A stretch of 43,106 nucleotides of DNA from JBOHDX01 sp050700835 (GCA_050700835.1 JBOHDX010000058.1:1-43106); one strand, 5' to 3'. Positions 1-10,543 are shown, counted from the stretch's first letter. Notes: generated by a model not told the origin, from the letters alone. A program made the numbers and translations.

Positions 1-149
1 CCGAACCAGGTCCTCGGACGCGAGATGGGGCAGTGTCGAGGGCTGTAGCTGACGGGACTGAACCCGACCAACGCCTGCCGCGTGGTAGCGGGTGTGTGCG
101 CAGCGACGCGCCGCAAGGGCGCGCCGCCTGAGCCCTGAGGAGGCGCGCC

Positions 150-1259
150 ATGCCCACTCTCACCCGACCACGCTCGCTCACCTTGCTGGCGGCCGCCGGC
201 ATCGTCGGAGCCTTCACCACGGTCTCCGCCGTGCCGGCGGCCCAAGCCGGAATGTCAGACCGCGACGACGGGTTCCGCCAGGTCAATCTGGTCAGCGACC
301 AGCCCGGGAGGGCCAGGATCACCGACCCGAACCTCGTCAACGCCTGGGGTCTGGCGTTCTCACCCACCAGTCCCCTCTGGGTGTCCGACAACGGCGCCAA
401 CGTGTCGACCCTCTACACCGGGGCAACGGCGCCGGGGACGCCCCCGATGCGGGTGCCGCTGGTCGTGAAGATTCCTGGCGGCGGTGCGCCGACGGGCGTC
501 GTCTTCAACACAACCTCCGGATTCGGGCTGTCCACACAGGGGAAGTCCGGCCCGGCGGCGTTCATCTTCGCGGGTGAGAACGGCGACATCTCAGCATGGA
601 ACTCCACCGGTGACCCCACCCGAGCCGTGCTCGTCGCACTTCAGCGCCACGCCGTCTACAAGGGACTGACCATGGTCACGATGGGGAGTAGGCCGTTCCT
701 TCTGGCGGCCAACTTCCACCGCGGCCGCATCGATGTCTTCAACCATCGATTCCACCGGGTGCGGATGCCGTGGGCCTTCCGTAGCCGCACCATCCCGCGT
801 GGCTATGCGCCGTTCAACGTGGCCATGCTCGGCGGCCGGGTCTACGTGTCGTACGCCAAGCAGGACGCCATGAGGCACGACGACACCGCCGGGCCTGGGC
901 ACGGCTTCATCAACGTGTTCAGCCAGCGCGGCACCTTCCTCGCCTCATTGGTACGCCGAGGCGTACTCAACTCGCCGTGGGGCTTGGCCATCGCGCCACG
1001 CGGCTTCGGGGACCTCCGCGGCAAGCTGCTGGTCGGCAACTTCGGGAACGGCCGGATCCACGTGGTCAACAAGCACACCGGTCGCATCGTCGGGACCCTG
1101 CGTACCGGCTCCGGCAAGCCGATCGTGATCGACGGCCTGTGGGGGCTGCTGCCCGGCAACGGCACATCCGGAGGGACCTCTGACGTGTGGTTCAGCGCCG
1201 GGCCGGACGGCGAGTCGCACGGGTTGCTCGGGATCCTGCGCTCGCGCGGTCGCGGCTGA
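150..1259 (+). CDS. secreted TIGR03118 family protein
   Basis: The 369-residue product begins with an export signal: a basic N-terminus (MPTLTRPR), a hydrophobic stretch over residues 10-28 and an Ala-x-Ala-like cleavage region (VPAAQAG, about residue 33). The mature part matches my recollection of the TIGR03118 family: an opening motif near residue 45 (VNLVSDQPG), then NAWGLAFSPTSPLWVSDNG, followed by repeated Gly-Asn-Phe/Gly-rich blades (LLAANFHRGRIDVF, LLVGNFGNGRIHV) that suggest a beta-propeller with NHL/YVTN-like repeats. The molecular function of the family is not known to me. The ATG follows a good ribosome-binding site, GAGGAGG at about 137-143. The gene appears to stand alone and ends just before a strong hairpin at 1273. 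The family call is fairly sure; any enzymatic role would be a guess. Confidence 0.85.
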   Translation: MPTLTRPRSLTLLAAAGIVGAFTTVSAVPAAQAGMSDRDDGFRQVNLVSDQPGRARITDPNLVNAWGLAFSPTSPLWVSDNGANVSTLYTGATAPGTPPMRVPLVVKIPGGGAPTGVVFNTTSGFGLSTQGKSGPAAFIFAGENGDISAWNSTGDPTRAVLVALQRHAVYKGLTMVTMGSRPFLLAANFHRGRIDVFNHRFHRVRMPWAFRSRTIPRGYAPFNVAMLGGRVYVSYAKQDAMRHDDTAGPGHGFINVFSQRGTFLASLVRRGVLNSPWGLAIAPRGFGDLRGKLLVGNFGNGRIHVVNKHTGRIVGTLRTGSGKPIVIDGLWGLLPGNGTSGGTSDVWFSAGPDGESHGLLGILRSRGRG

Positions 1260-1272
1260 CGGGCACGCCGAT

Positions 1273-1312
1273 CCTTGTCGTCTGCGTAGGCGGGACCACG
1301 CAGACGACAAGG
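1273..1312 (+). terminator. 15-bp perfect inverted repeat, likely transcription terminator
   Basis: The arms at 1273-1287 (CCTTGTCGTCTGCGT) and 1298-1312 are perfect reverse complements around a 10-nt loop. The hairpin starts 13 nt after the stop of the TIGR03118 gene and ends before the next promoter. There is no U tract, which is usual for actinobacterial terminators. Confidence 0.7.
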
Positions 1313-1349
1313 GAGTCGGCGGCCCGGAAGGCTAGGTACGGTCGTGTCC

Positions 1350-1922
1350 ATGACCGAGCCGGTTGACCCTCGAAGTCAGCGGGAACGCATGCTCGCTGGG
1401 GACCTGTACCTCGCGGACGATCCGCAGCTGATCGAGGACAGCCGGCGTGCGAGGACCCTGATGGAGCAGTACAACTCCAGCCCGGTGACCGATCCGGAGC
1501 GGCGACGCCGCCTCCTGTCCGAGCTGCTCGGCGAGATGGGGGACGCCGTCGAGATCAGGCCGCCCTTCCACTGCGACTACGGCTACCAGATCCGCGTCGG
1601 TGCGGGGACCTTCGCCAACGTCGGTCTCGTCGCGCTTGACGTCGCACCGATCATCATCGGCGCCGACGTGCAGATCGGGCCCAACGTTCAGCTGCTGACT
1701 CCGACGCATCCAGTCGAACCCGAACGCAGACGCGCCAGGTGGGAGGCGGCGAAGCCGATCCGCGTCGGCGACAACGTCTGGCTCGGGGGCGGGGCCATCG
1801 TGCTGGCCGGTATCACCATCGGCGCCAACACGGTGGTCGGCGCCGGCGCTGTGGTCACCAAAGACCTGCCGGCGGACGTGGTGGCGGTGGGCAACCCCGC
1901 CCGGGTGTCCCGTCATCTGTGA
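1350..1922 (+). CDS. sugar O-acetyltransferase (maltose acetyltransferase type)
   Basis: About 190 residues of the Maa/LacA/NodL family, which transfer acetyl from acetyl-CoA to a sugar hydroxyl. The N-terminal Mac domain is visible (SQRERMLAGDLYLADDPQL, then two helices). It is followed by the left-handed beta-helix hexapeptide repeats, including the stretch IGPNVQLLTPTHPV with the catalytic-type His, and the C-terminal coils IRVGDNVWLGGGAIVLAG and AGAVVTKDLPADVVAVGNPA. Two starts are possible. The ATG at 1350 lies 7 nt after TACGGT (1337-1342), which fits a leaderless message. A GTG at 1344 adds two residues. The sugar substrate cannot be read from sequence. It lies between two hairpins and is probably transcribed alone. 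Confidence 0.85.
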   Translation: MTEPVDPRSQRERMLAGDLYLADDPQLIEDSRRARTLMEQYNSSPVTDPERRRRLLSELLGEMGDAVEIRPPFHCDYGYQIRVGAGTFANVGLVALDVAPIIIGADVQIGPNVQLLTPTHPVEPERRRARWEAAKPIRVGDNVWLGGGAIVLAGITIGANTVVGAGAVVTKDLPADVVAVGNPARVSRHL

Positions 1923-1975
1923 GGACGCCTCCCGGCGGCTGTCTCGGGAGTCTCGGGGTGCCAAACGGCGACCTT

Positions 1976-1993
1976 CTGCCCGCTGGCGGGCAG
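1976..1993 (+). terminator. short GC-rich hairpin after the acetyltransferase
   Basis: CTGCCCGC (1976-1983) and GCGGGCAG (1986-1993) are perfect complements. It sits 53 nt after the acetyltransferase stop and just before the candidate promoter of the next gene, so a terminator role is plausible but weakly supported. Confidence 0.4.
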
Positions 1994-2034
1994 GAATCTT
2001 GCGTTTGCCTGCCGGGTCAGTCACGATCTGACCT

Positions 2035-2346
2035 GTGCCCCACCTCTCTGACCCCCCGGCCGACCCCCCGGCCGACCCCCGGGCTGACCCACCGGCCGAC
2101 CTTGCCCTGCACGTCGCGCGCACGACCGGTCTTGCGCCGTCGGCGGCCGCCCGGGTGGTCGACGAGGTGCTGGCGTACTACCGCGAGACCGCGGCGGAGT
2201 TCGTCCGCCGACGCCACCTCGAGCTCAAACGCGCCGGTGCAACCAATGACGCGATCTTCGACCAGATCGAAGCCGAGCTGCCGCACCGCAGGGTGGTCCC
2301 AGGAGACCTGAGTGTCCGCCAGCTGCGCCGCCTCGTCTACGGCTGA
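2035..2346 (+). CDS. small hypothetical protein with Pro-Ala-Asp repeat N-terminus
   Basis: A 103-residue protein I do not recognise. Residues 5-22 are a PADP-type repeat encoded by four 12-bp DNA repeats. Residues about 23-103 look like a compact, mainly helical domain (ARVVDEVLAYYRETAAEFV, then LELKRAGATNDAIFDQIEAEL and VRQLRRLVYG). There is no membrane segment. The GTG start is supported by promoter-like TTGCGT (1999-2004), a 17-bp spacer and CACGAT (2022-2027), ending 7 nt before the start, which fits a leaderless message. glmS starts 43 nt downstream, so the two are probably cotranscribed. Codon-position GC bias matches its neighbours, which argues that it is a real gene. No function is assigned. 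Confidence 0.65.
   Translation: MPHLSDPPADPPADPRADPPADLALHVARTTGLAPSAAARVVDEVLAYYRETAAEFVRRRHLELKRAGATNDAIFDQIEAELPHRRVVPGDLSVRQLRRLVYG
2050..2097 (+). repeat. four tandem 12-bp repeats inside a coding region
   Basis: The units start at 2050, 2062, 2074 and 2086 (consensus GACCCCCCGGCC; the first two identical, the last two each with one to three changes). Being a multiple of 3, copy-number changes would keep the frame and lengthen or shorten the Pro-Ala-Asp linker. Confidence 0.85.
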
Positions 2347-2389
2347 CCCGACCAGCCACCACCGGCACTATCGAGATCTGAGGAGTTCC

Positions 2390-4207
2390 ATGTGCGGCAT
2401 CGTCGCGTACGCCGGCAAGCAGGATGCCGTTCCGCTGCTCACCGAGGGCCTGCGGCGTCTTGAGTACCGCGGCTACGACTCAGCCGGCATCGCCGCACTC
2501 GCACCTCGCGGGCTGATCACCGTGAAGCGGGCCGGCCGAGTCGCCGATCTGGTCAGCGCCATCCCCAAACGCTTCAAGGGCACGACGGCCATCGGCCACA
2601 CCCGGTGGGCAACCCACGGCGAGCCGACGGACGTCAACGCCCACCCCCACACCGACGCCGCCGGACAGGTGGCGGTGGTGCACAACGGGATTATCGAGAA
2701 CGCCGCCCAGCTTCGCGCCAAGGTGATGGCCGCCGGCGTCACCCTGGTCTCCGAGACCGACACCGAGGTCCTCGCGCATCTGATCGCCGCCCGCCGCGCA
2801 GCCGGAGCCGAGCTCACCGAGGCCGTGCGGCAGGCGCTGAGCGAGGTCGTCGGGGCGTACGGCATCGCGGTGGTCGACGCCGGCACCCCTGCCACGGTCG
2901 TGCTGGCCCGCAACGGGAGCCCGCTCGTGCTCGGCATCGGTGACAAGGAGATGTACGCCGCGTCGGACCTGTCGGCGTTCGTCCGACACACCCGCCAGGT
3001 CGTGCACCTCGACGACGGCGATATCGCCACCATGCGGCCCGGCGGCTACGACATCGTCAACCGGGCCACCGGCTCGACCACCAAGCGGCCCGAGACGGTA
3101 CCGGCCGAGTCCGGCAGCTATGACATCGACGGCCACGCGCACTTCATGCACAAGGAGATCCACGAGCAGGCCCAGGTGGTCGAGCGTGCCCTGCTGGGCC
3201 GACTCGACGAACGCTTCGCGACGGTCCGCCTCGACGGGCTCGAGCTCGACGCCCGCGCCAGCCGCGAAGTCGCCCGCGTCCACGTCCTCGGTTGCGGGTC
3301 CGCGCAGTACGCCGGCGAGGCCGGTGCCCAGCTGATCGAGTCGTTGGCCCGCATTCCCGCCCGCGCGGAGTCCGCCTCGGAGTTCCGCTACCGCAACCCG
3401 GTCGTCGAGTCGGACACGTTGTACGTCGCCGTCTCACAGTCGGGCGAGACGGCCGACACGATCGCGGCCGTGCGCGAGCTGACCCGCAAGGGCGGCAGGG
3501 TGATCGGGGTTGTCAACGTGGTCGGCAGCACCGTTGCCCGCGAATGCCAAGGCGGCCTCTACCTGCACGCCGGTCCGGAGGTGTCGGTCACCTCCACGAA
3601 GGCCTACACCGCGATGTACGTCGCGTTCGCCCTGCTCGGGCTGCACCTCGGCCGGGTGCGCGACCTGTCCCCCACCGACGGTCGACGCGTCATCGACGGA
3701 CTCAGGGCCCTGCCGGACCAGATCCGCGAGACTCTCGACCGCGAGGGCGAGATCGCGGAGCTGGCCCGGCGGTACGCGGCGTACCCGAGCCTGATGTTCA
3801 TCGGCCGCGTCCGCGGGTGGCCGGTCGCCCGGGAGGGTGCGCAGAAACTGAAGGAGGTGTCCTACCAGCACGCCGAGGCCTACCCGGCTGCCGAGCTCAA
3901 GCACGGGCCGTTGGCGCTGATCGGACCGGACATGCCGACCGTGGCCGTGGTGCCCGACGACGAGCTGGTCGACAAGAACCAGTCCACCATCGCGGAGATC
4001 CGCGCCCGCAAGGGACCCGTCCTCGTGGTCGGACACCACCGTCTCGACGGGGCAGAGGAGACCATCGTGGTACCGCGCAACGAACCCGAGCTCGACCCCA
4101 TCCTGCTGGGCATCCCGCTGCAGCTGCTCGCCTATCACGCGGCCGTCGCGCTCGGCCGGGACGTGGACCGTCCGCGCAACCTCGCCAAGTCGGTCACGGT
4201 GGAGTGA
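2390..4207 (+). CDS. glmS: glutamine-fructose-6-phosphate aminotransferase (isomerizing)
   Basis: GlmS makes glucosamine-6-phosphate from fructose-6-phosphate and glutamine, the entry step to UDP-GlcNAc for cell wall synthesis. The product is 605 residues, about the normal family length. The start is fixed by the sequence MCGIVAYAG: Cys2 becomes the N-terminal nucleophile of the class II glutamine amidotransferase domain (residues 1-220, with the HNGIIENAAQLR motif). An in-frame GTG at 2312 would bury this Cys and is rejected. Two SIS sugar-isomerase domains follow (GCGSAQYAG and SQSGETADT in the first; TSTKAYTAMY; ELKHGPLALIG in the second), and the C-terminus PRNLAKSVTVE is typical. An AGGAG ribosome-binding site lies just before the ATG. 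I see no glmS ribozyme upstream, as expected outside Firmicutes. Confidence 0.97.
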   Translation: MCGIVAYAGKQDAVPLLTEGLRRLEYRGYDSAGIAALAPRGLITVKRAGRVADLVSAIPKRFKGTTAIGHTRWATHGEPTDVNAHPHTDAAGQVAVVHNGIIENAAQLRAKVMAAGVTLVSETDTEVLAHLIAARRAAGAELTEAVRQALSEVVGAYGIAVVDAGTPATVVLARNGSPLVLGIGDKEMYAASDLSAFVRHTRQVVHLDDGDIATMRPGGYDIVNRATGSTTKRPETVPAESGSYDIDGHAHFMHKEIHEQAQVVERALLGRLDERFATVRLDGLELDARASREVARVHVLGCGSAQYAGEAGAQLIESLARIPARAESASEFRYRNPVVESDTLYVAVSQSGETADTIAAVRELTRKGGRVIGVVNVVGSTVARECQGGLYLHAGPEVSVTSTKAYTAMYVAFALLGLHLGRVRDLSPTDGRRVIDGLRALPDQIRETLDREGEIAELARRYAAYPSLMFIGRVRGWPVAREGAQKLKEVSYQHAEAYPAAELKHGPLALIGPDMPTVAVVPDDELVDKNQSTIAEIRARKGPVLVVGHHRLDGAEETIVVPRNEPELDPILLGIPLQLLAYHAAVALGRDVDRPRNLAKSVTVE

Positions 4208-4236
4208 GCCGTGGTCCCGCGACGTCAGCGGCAAAG

Positions 4237-5343
4237 TTATCGGCGATGCAGGAACAAGATGGCGCGGTCGTCGCTGGAAACGTCCACCCGGTCCAGCAGT
4301 CGCTGGGCACCCTCGTGCCACCCGCCGCGCAGCAACCGCTCGGCCTCGCCGAGCAGCTTGTCGATGCCGAGGGTGAAGTCGCGGTCCGGGGTCTCCACGA
4401 GCCCATCGGTATAGAGCAGCAGCACGTCGCCGTGTCCCAGCTGCCCGGTCACCGACACGAAGCTGGTGTCCTCGATCAGCCCTAGTGCTGCGCCGCTCGA
4501 CTCGTGCACCTGCCACCGACCGGAGCCGGCCCGCCACTGCAGACCAGGCGGATGCCCCGCGGTGCGCAGCTCGAAGCGTCCTGACTCCAGGTGCAGTGCG
4601 AGGTGGGCGGCCGTGGCGAAGCCTTCGACCCAGTCCTGGCGCAGCAGGTAGCCGTTCGCCGCCGGGAGGAACTCCTCGGGCGTCAAGGAACCGAGAAGGC
4701 CGCCGAAGGCACCGGACAACTGGAGGGCGCGGGCGCCGGCCGCCACGCCCTTGCCGGACACGTCGACGACGGCGACCTCCAGTGTCGTGTTTCCCTGCGT
4801 CTTGGCCGCGACGATGAAGTCGCCGGCGAACTGAGCTCCACCGGCCGAGCGCATCAGCGCCTCCGCCGTCCATTGGGGAGGGAGGGCCGGCAGTTCGCTC
4901 TGTGTCCGCAGCCGGTCGCGCAGGTCGATCAGCATCGACTCGCCGAGCGTCCCGCCACCGCCCAGGCGCGAGCGGGCCGAGGCGTACAACAAGATGGCGG
5001 CGGCGAGCGCCATCACCACCAGGAAGCTCCCGCGGATGGTGGTCCAGCCCAAGACGCCGACGGTCGCTGCGAGGGCGACGAACACCACGCCGACGAGGAT
5101 GGCGAAGCGTGCCCGTTCGAGGACGAGGGTGCCGGCGAGCAGCGGGATGGCGAACGTCGACAACGGGAACCAGTTGGACTCGGTGGCGCTGCCGAGTACG
5201 CAACCGAACGTGATGACGATGAGACCCAACAGCCAGGTCGTCTCGTCGGCCCGCCCCTCTCGGACGAACCGGACCGTCCGTCGCCGAACCCGAGAGAGGG
5301 CGGAGGCCCGAGCGGGCAGCCCCCGTTCGATGCGACCGGCCAC
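4237..5343 (-). CDS. membrane-anchored SpoIIE-type PP2C phosphatase
   Basis: A 368-residue protein with an N-terminal membrane part of four hydrophobic segments (roughly residues 35-145, for example LLGLIVITFGCVLGSA and ILVGVVFVALAATVGVLG). It is followed by a cytoplasmic SpoIIE/PP2C-like serine phosphatase domain (residues about 160-368). The metal-binding motifs are visible: VVDVSGKGVAAG and VLLLYTDGLVE. Proteins of this class usually dephosphorylate anti-anti-sigma factors. No sigma, anti-sigma or STAS partner is encoded nearby, so the target is unknown. The GTG start is probably leaderless: TACTGT on the minus strand (plus-strand 5350-5355) ends 6 nt before it. The gene is convergent with glmS, 29 bp away. 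Confidence 0.88.
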   Translation of the reverse strand: MAGRIERGLPARASALSRVRRRTVRFVREGRADETTWLLGLIVITFGCVLGSATESNWFPLSTFAIPLLAGTLVLERARFAILVGVVFVALAATVGVLGWTTIRGSFLVVMALAAAILLYASARSRLGGGGTLGESMLIDLRDRLRTQSELPALPPQWTAEALMRSAGGAQFAGDFIVAAKTQGNTTLEVAVVDVSGKGVAAGARALQLSGAFGGLLGSLTPEEFLPAANGYLLRQDWVEGFATAAHLALHLESGRFELRTAGHPPGLQWRAGSGRWQVHESSGAALGLIEDTSFVSVTGQLGHGDVLLLYTDGLVETPDRDFTLGIDKLLGEAERLLRGGWHEGAQRLLDRVDVSSDDRAILFLHRR

Positions 5344-5415
5344 GAGCAGACAGTAACGGTCACGCTCTGTCGCAGGGCAACGACTACGAACTGCCGCCCA
5401 GATTGCGGTGCGCGC

Positions 5416-6252
5416 TCAGCGACGGGCGGGGACCGTGCGCCGACTGCGCTGGCAGCGGGGGCACCAGAACAGATTGCGCCCGGCAACCACTTGGGTACGT
5501 ACGCGGGTTCCACACACCCAGCACGGTTGGCCGTTCCGTCGGTACACATAGACCTCACCGCCATGCTGGTCCTTGCGCGCAGGTCGGCCCATGAACTCGG
5601 GCTCGTGCTCGGGTCGCACCGTGTCGATGCGGCCGGTGCGGAACCCCTCGTGCATCAGTGTCACCAGGTCGTCCCACAGTGCCGTCCACTCGCGGCGACG
5701 GATCGTGACGCCCGGCAGGAACGGGCCGAGCCGATGCCGGAACATCAGCTCCGCGCGGTAGACGTTGCCGACGCCGGCGACCACGCTCTGGTCGGTGAGC
5801 AGGAGCGCCAGCGCGCTCCTGGACCGGGAGAGCCGCGACCAGGCCCGGGCCGGGTCGGCGTCGTCGCGCAGCGGGTCCGGCCCCAGCTGCTCCGTGATCG
5901 CGTCCTGCTCGGCGTGCGTGATCAGTGTGCAGGTGGTGGCGCCGCGCAGATCGGCGACCGCGGTGCCTCCTGACGCGATACGCAGCCGGACCTGGCCCAC
6001 AGGTGGTCTGGTCGGTCCGGTCACCACGTCGAACTTGCCGTACAGCCCGAGGTGGACGTGCACGACACGGTCGGCACCGAAGTCGACGAACAGGTGCTTG
6101 CCCCAGGCCTGAGCACCTTCCACGACAGCGCCGTCGAGCGCCTCGGCGGACTCGGCGAACCGTCCTTGCGGACTGCTCACGGAGACCCGCGTGCCGCCGA
6201 ACGTCCCCGTCAGCGCGTCCGCAAGCCGGTGCAGTGTGTGGCCCTCGGGCAT
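5416..6252 (-). CDS. nei2: Fpg/Nei family DNA glycosylase (endonuclease VIII-like, Nei2 type)
   Basis: A base-excision repair glycosylase/AP lyase for oxidised bases, 278 residues. The N-terminus is MPEGHTLHRLAD: Pro2 is the Schiff-base nucleophile and Glu3 the catalytic acid of the family. The helix-two-turn-helix region is present (VAGVGNVYRAELMFRHRLGP). The C-terminal zinc finger is complete: CWVC, 16 residues, CPRC. The variant MPEGH (rather than MPELPE) and the position next to rpiB match mycobacterial Nei2 (Rv2464c), established by comparison of family features and inferred synteny. It lies 9 bp after the rpiB stop and is therefore the last gene of the leftward reductase-rpiB-nei2 operon. 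Confidence 0.93.
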   Translation of the reverse strand: MPEGHTLHRLADALTGTFGGTRVSVSSPQGRFAESAEALDGAVVEGAQAWGKHLFVDFGADRVVHVHLGLYGKFDVVTGPTRPPVGQVRLRIASGGTAVADLRGATTCTLITHAEQDAITEQLGPDPLRDDADPARAWSRLSRSRSALALLLTDQSVVAGVGNVYRAELMFRHRLGPFLPGVTIRRREWTALWDDLVTLMHEGFRTGRIDTVRPEHEPEFMGRPARKDQHGGEVYVYRRNGQPCWVCGTRVRTQVVAGRNLFWCPRCQRSRRTVPARR

Positions 6253-6261
6253 GGCCGCACC

Positions 6262-6735
6262 TCAGTCCCGCCGGAGCGGCGGGAGCTCGCCGGTCCGTTC
6301 GAACTCGTCGAGGATGGCGATCCGCCGGGCATGTCGCGGCTCGGGGCTGAACGCCGTGCTCAGGAAGATCTCGACGAACCGGACGGCGTCCGTGGCCAGG
6401 TGCAGGCGGGCGCCGATCGAGACGACGTTGGCGTTGTTGTGCTGTCGAGCCAACGAAGCCGTCTCGTCACTCCAGGCGAGCGCCGCGCGGACGCCGGGCA
6501 CCTTGTTGGCCGCGATCTGCTCACCGTTGCCGGAACCGCCGATGACGATGCCGAGGCTGCCGTCGTCGGCGACCACCGCGACACCGGTCGCCAGGCAGTA
6601 CGCCGGGTAGTCGTCGTCCGGGTCGTAGACCGACGGCCCGTGGTCGACGACCTCGTGGCCCTGCCCCTGCAGGTGCCCGACAAGCTGTGACTTGAGCTCG
6701 TACCCGGCGTGGTCAGATCCGATGTGCACGCGCAT
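6262..6735 (-). CDS. rpiB: ribose-5-phosphate isomerase B
   Basis: RpiB interconverts ribose-5-phosphate and ribulose-5-phosphate in the pentose phosphate pathway. The 157-residue product begins MRVHIGSDHAGYELK, where Asp8 and His9 are family landmarks. The active-site loop reads GGSGNGEQIAANK: Ser stands where the E. coli enzyme has its catalytic Cys, as in the actinobacterial subtype, which is understood to use a Glu base instead. NNANVVSIGAR and the C-terminal arm RHARRIAILDEFE are also typical. Length is normal. It is the middle gene of the leftward operon, 44 bp after the upstream reductase gene and 9 bp before nei2. Confidence 0.96.
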   Translation of the reverse strand: MRVHIGSDHAGYELKSQLVGHLQGQGHEVVDHGPSVYDPDDDYPAYCLATGVAVVADDGSLGIVIGGSGNGEQIAANKVPGVRAALAWSDETASLARQHNNANVVSIGARLHLATDAVRFVEIFLSTAFSPEPRHARRIAILDEFERTGELPPLRRD

Positions 6736-6779
6736 GGCGGTCAGTCTCGCACTGCGCCGTCTCGACGACCCGAGGCTGC

Positions 6780-7406
6780 TCAGTCGAAGATCGGGTCGCG
6801 CGTCCTGGTGCGCTTGAGCTCGAAGAAGCCGTCTGTGGCCGCGACCAGCCGAACGCCGTCCCACAGCTTGCCCGCGGCCTCGCCCGTGGGCGCGGGTGTG
6901 ACCACGGGACCGAAGAACGCGACGCCCTCGACATGGATCACCGGGGTGCCGACCTCGGAGCCGACCGGGTCCATGCCCTCGTGGTGCGACTTGCGCAACG
7001 CGTCGTCGTAGGCACTGGAGTCCATCGCGTCCGCGAGGCGGGCCGGCAACCCCACCTCGGCGAGTGCCGCCTCGATGGTGGCACGCTCGATCGGTTCGTC
7101 CCGGACGTGGAACCTGGTGCCGAGCGCGGTGTAGAGCGGGCCGAGGACGTCGTCGCCGTGCTCCTGGGCCGCCGCGATGCAGACCCGGACCGGTCCCCAT
7201 CCGCGATCCATCAGGTCTTGGTACTTCTCCGACATCCCCTCGCGGCCCTCGTTGAGAACGGACAGGCTCATCACGTGGAACCGGGTCGTCACCTGCCGCA
7301 CCGTCTCCACCTGCAGCATCCAGCGGGAGGTCAGCCAGGCCCACGGGCACAGCGGGTCGAACCACAGGTCGGCAAAGACTCGGGGATCAGCGGGCTTCGG
7401 CGACAT
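6780..7406 (-). CDS. DsbA-family reductase, mycothiol-dependent Rv2466c-like
   Basis: A 208-residue thioredoxin-fold protein of the DsbA/HCCA-isomerase type. The N-terminal motif FADLWFDPLCPWAWLTSRW corresponds to the active site of M. tuberculosis Rv2466c, a mycothiol-dependent oxidoreductase/nitroreductase whose motif is CPWC. Here Cys20 is kept but the second cysteine is Ala23, so a monothiol or mycothiol-mixed-disulphide mechanism is implied (inference). A helical insertion domain follows, and the thioredoxin fold resumes near VGTPVIHVEGVAFFGPV, with the cis-Pro region. The ATG at 7406 has a GAAGGAG ribosome-binding site; a longer frame upstream is rejected because it runs through the divergent pepN promoter. 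Its place beside rpiB, nei2 and pepN is the mycobacterial order. Confidence 0.85.
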   Translation of the reverse strand: MSPKPADPRVFADLWFDPLCPWAWLTSRWMLQVETVRQVTTRFHVMSLSVLNEGREGMSEKYQDLMDRGWGPVRVCIAAAQEHGDDVLGPLYTALGTRFHVRDEPIERATIEAALAEVGLPARLADAMDSSAYDDALRKSHHEGMDPVGSEVGTPVIHVEGVAFFGPVVTPAPTGEAAGKLWDGVRLVAATDGFFELKRTRTRDPIFD

Positions 7407-7458
7407 CCAGGCTCCTTCGGTCGCGGCCGGCGTAGGCACAGAGTGGACAAAAGTGGTG

Positions 7459-7472
7459 GTTGAGAAGTCAAC
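7459..7472. promoter_or_regulatory. candidate operator GTTGA-N4-TCAAC between reductase operon and pepN
   Basis: A perfect palindrome GTTGAGAAGTCAAC in the 157-bp gap between two divergent genes. On the minus strand TTGACT overlaps it and could serve as a -35 box for the reductase operon. The same TTGA-N4-TCAA form occurs between yceI and marR (21891-21902), which raises the possibility of a shared regulator. Not proven. Confidence 0.35.
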
Positions 7473-7563
7473 AACCCCAGCGTACGCCGCCTCTGGCGAA
7501 GCGCACCCGGTGCGCCCAGACCTCGGTCGTCCCGCGGCGGGGCGGCGTGCGAGGATTCGCGCC

Positions 7564-10104
<2,541 letters not shown>

Positions 10105-10197
10105 CCCTCATCGCTGAGCCCTTGGGCGACCGAGCCCGCGGGGGCACCCGGCCGGCTCCGCGCCCCGCCTGCTCACCTGCGCTGACGCTCGCCTGCG

Positions 10198-10365
10198 CTG
10201 ATCCGACAGTTACGCACCCGACCTCCCCTCCGGCGCCTCCCCGCCTCCGCACCTGCGCTGACGCTCGCCTGCGCTCATCCGACAGTTACGTACCCGACCT
10301 CCCCTCCGACGCTCATCCGACAGTTACGCACCCGACCTCCCCCTCCGACGCTCATCCGACAGTTG
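10198..10365. repeat. degenerate tandem repeat downstream of pepN
   Basis: The 439-bp gap 10105-10543 holds no supported gene. Four copies of a roughly 38-bp unit beginning GCTCATCCGACAGTTACG start at 10198, 10273, 10311 and 10350; the third follows the second by 38 bp and the fourth by 39 bp, and the fourth is only partly conserved. A second motif, ACCTGCGCTGACGCTCGCCT, precedes copies 1 and 2 (at about 10175 and 10251). The ORFs that run through it are made of repeat translation and are not credible. Confidence 0.85.
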
Positions 10366-10405
10366 TGCCTCAGTGCCCTGCCCTCACAGTCGTGGACCGC
10401 CCACC

Positions 10406-10471
10406 CCGGTGAGATCACACTTTGAGGCTGGCTGGGGCACGAAACCCCGTACCAAAATGTGATCTCGCCGG
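10406..10471. repeat. 18-bp imperfect inverted repeat, possible bidirectional terminator
   Basis: The left arm 10406-10423 (CCGGTGAGATCACACTTT) and right arm 10454-10471 pair at 16 of 18 positions around a 30-nt centre that can itself form a GGGG/CCCC hairpin. It lies between the convergent pepN and DUF5130 genes, so it could terminate both. A palindromic dispersed repeat is the alternative. Confidence 0.65.
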
Positions 10472-10543
10472 AACACCGGGTCGAGCAGGTCGGCGACGCC
10501 GAGCAGGTTGCCGACCAGGTACCGAAACGTAAGGCTCAGCGGG

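Noticed and set aside
2347..2389. glmS ribozyme
   Set aside because: The 43-nt gap is too short and lacks any of its conserved core; the class is essentially restricted to Firmicutes.
3434..5203. 589-residue minus-strand frame over glmS and the phosphatase gene
   Set aside because: It covers two well-supported genes in other frames and reads as low-complexity Arg-rich sequence.
4591..5973. 460-residue plus-strand frame over the phosphatase and nei2
   Set aside because: Both real genes are on the minus strand with clear motifs; this frame is GC-driven.
10198..10365. CRISPR array
   Set aside because: Repeats abut each other without unique spacers of even length, and no cas genes are present.
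10122..10412. 96-residue plus-strand frame after pepN
   Set aside because: It is a translation of the tandem repeats (SYVPDLPSDAHPTVTHPTSP-type), has no ribosome-binding site and no codon bias.
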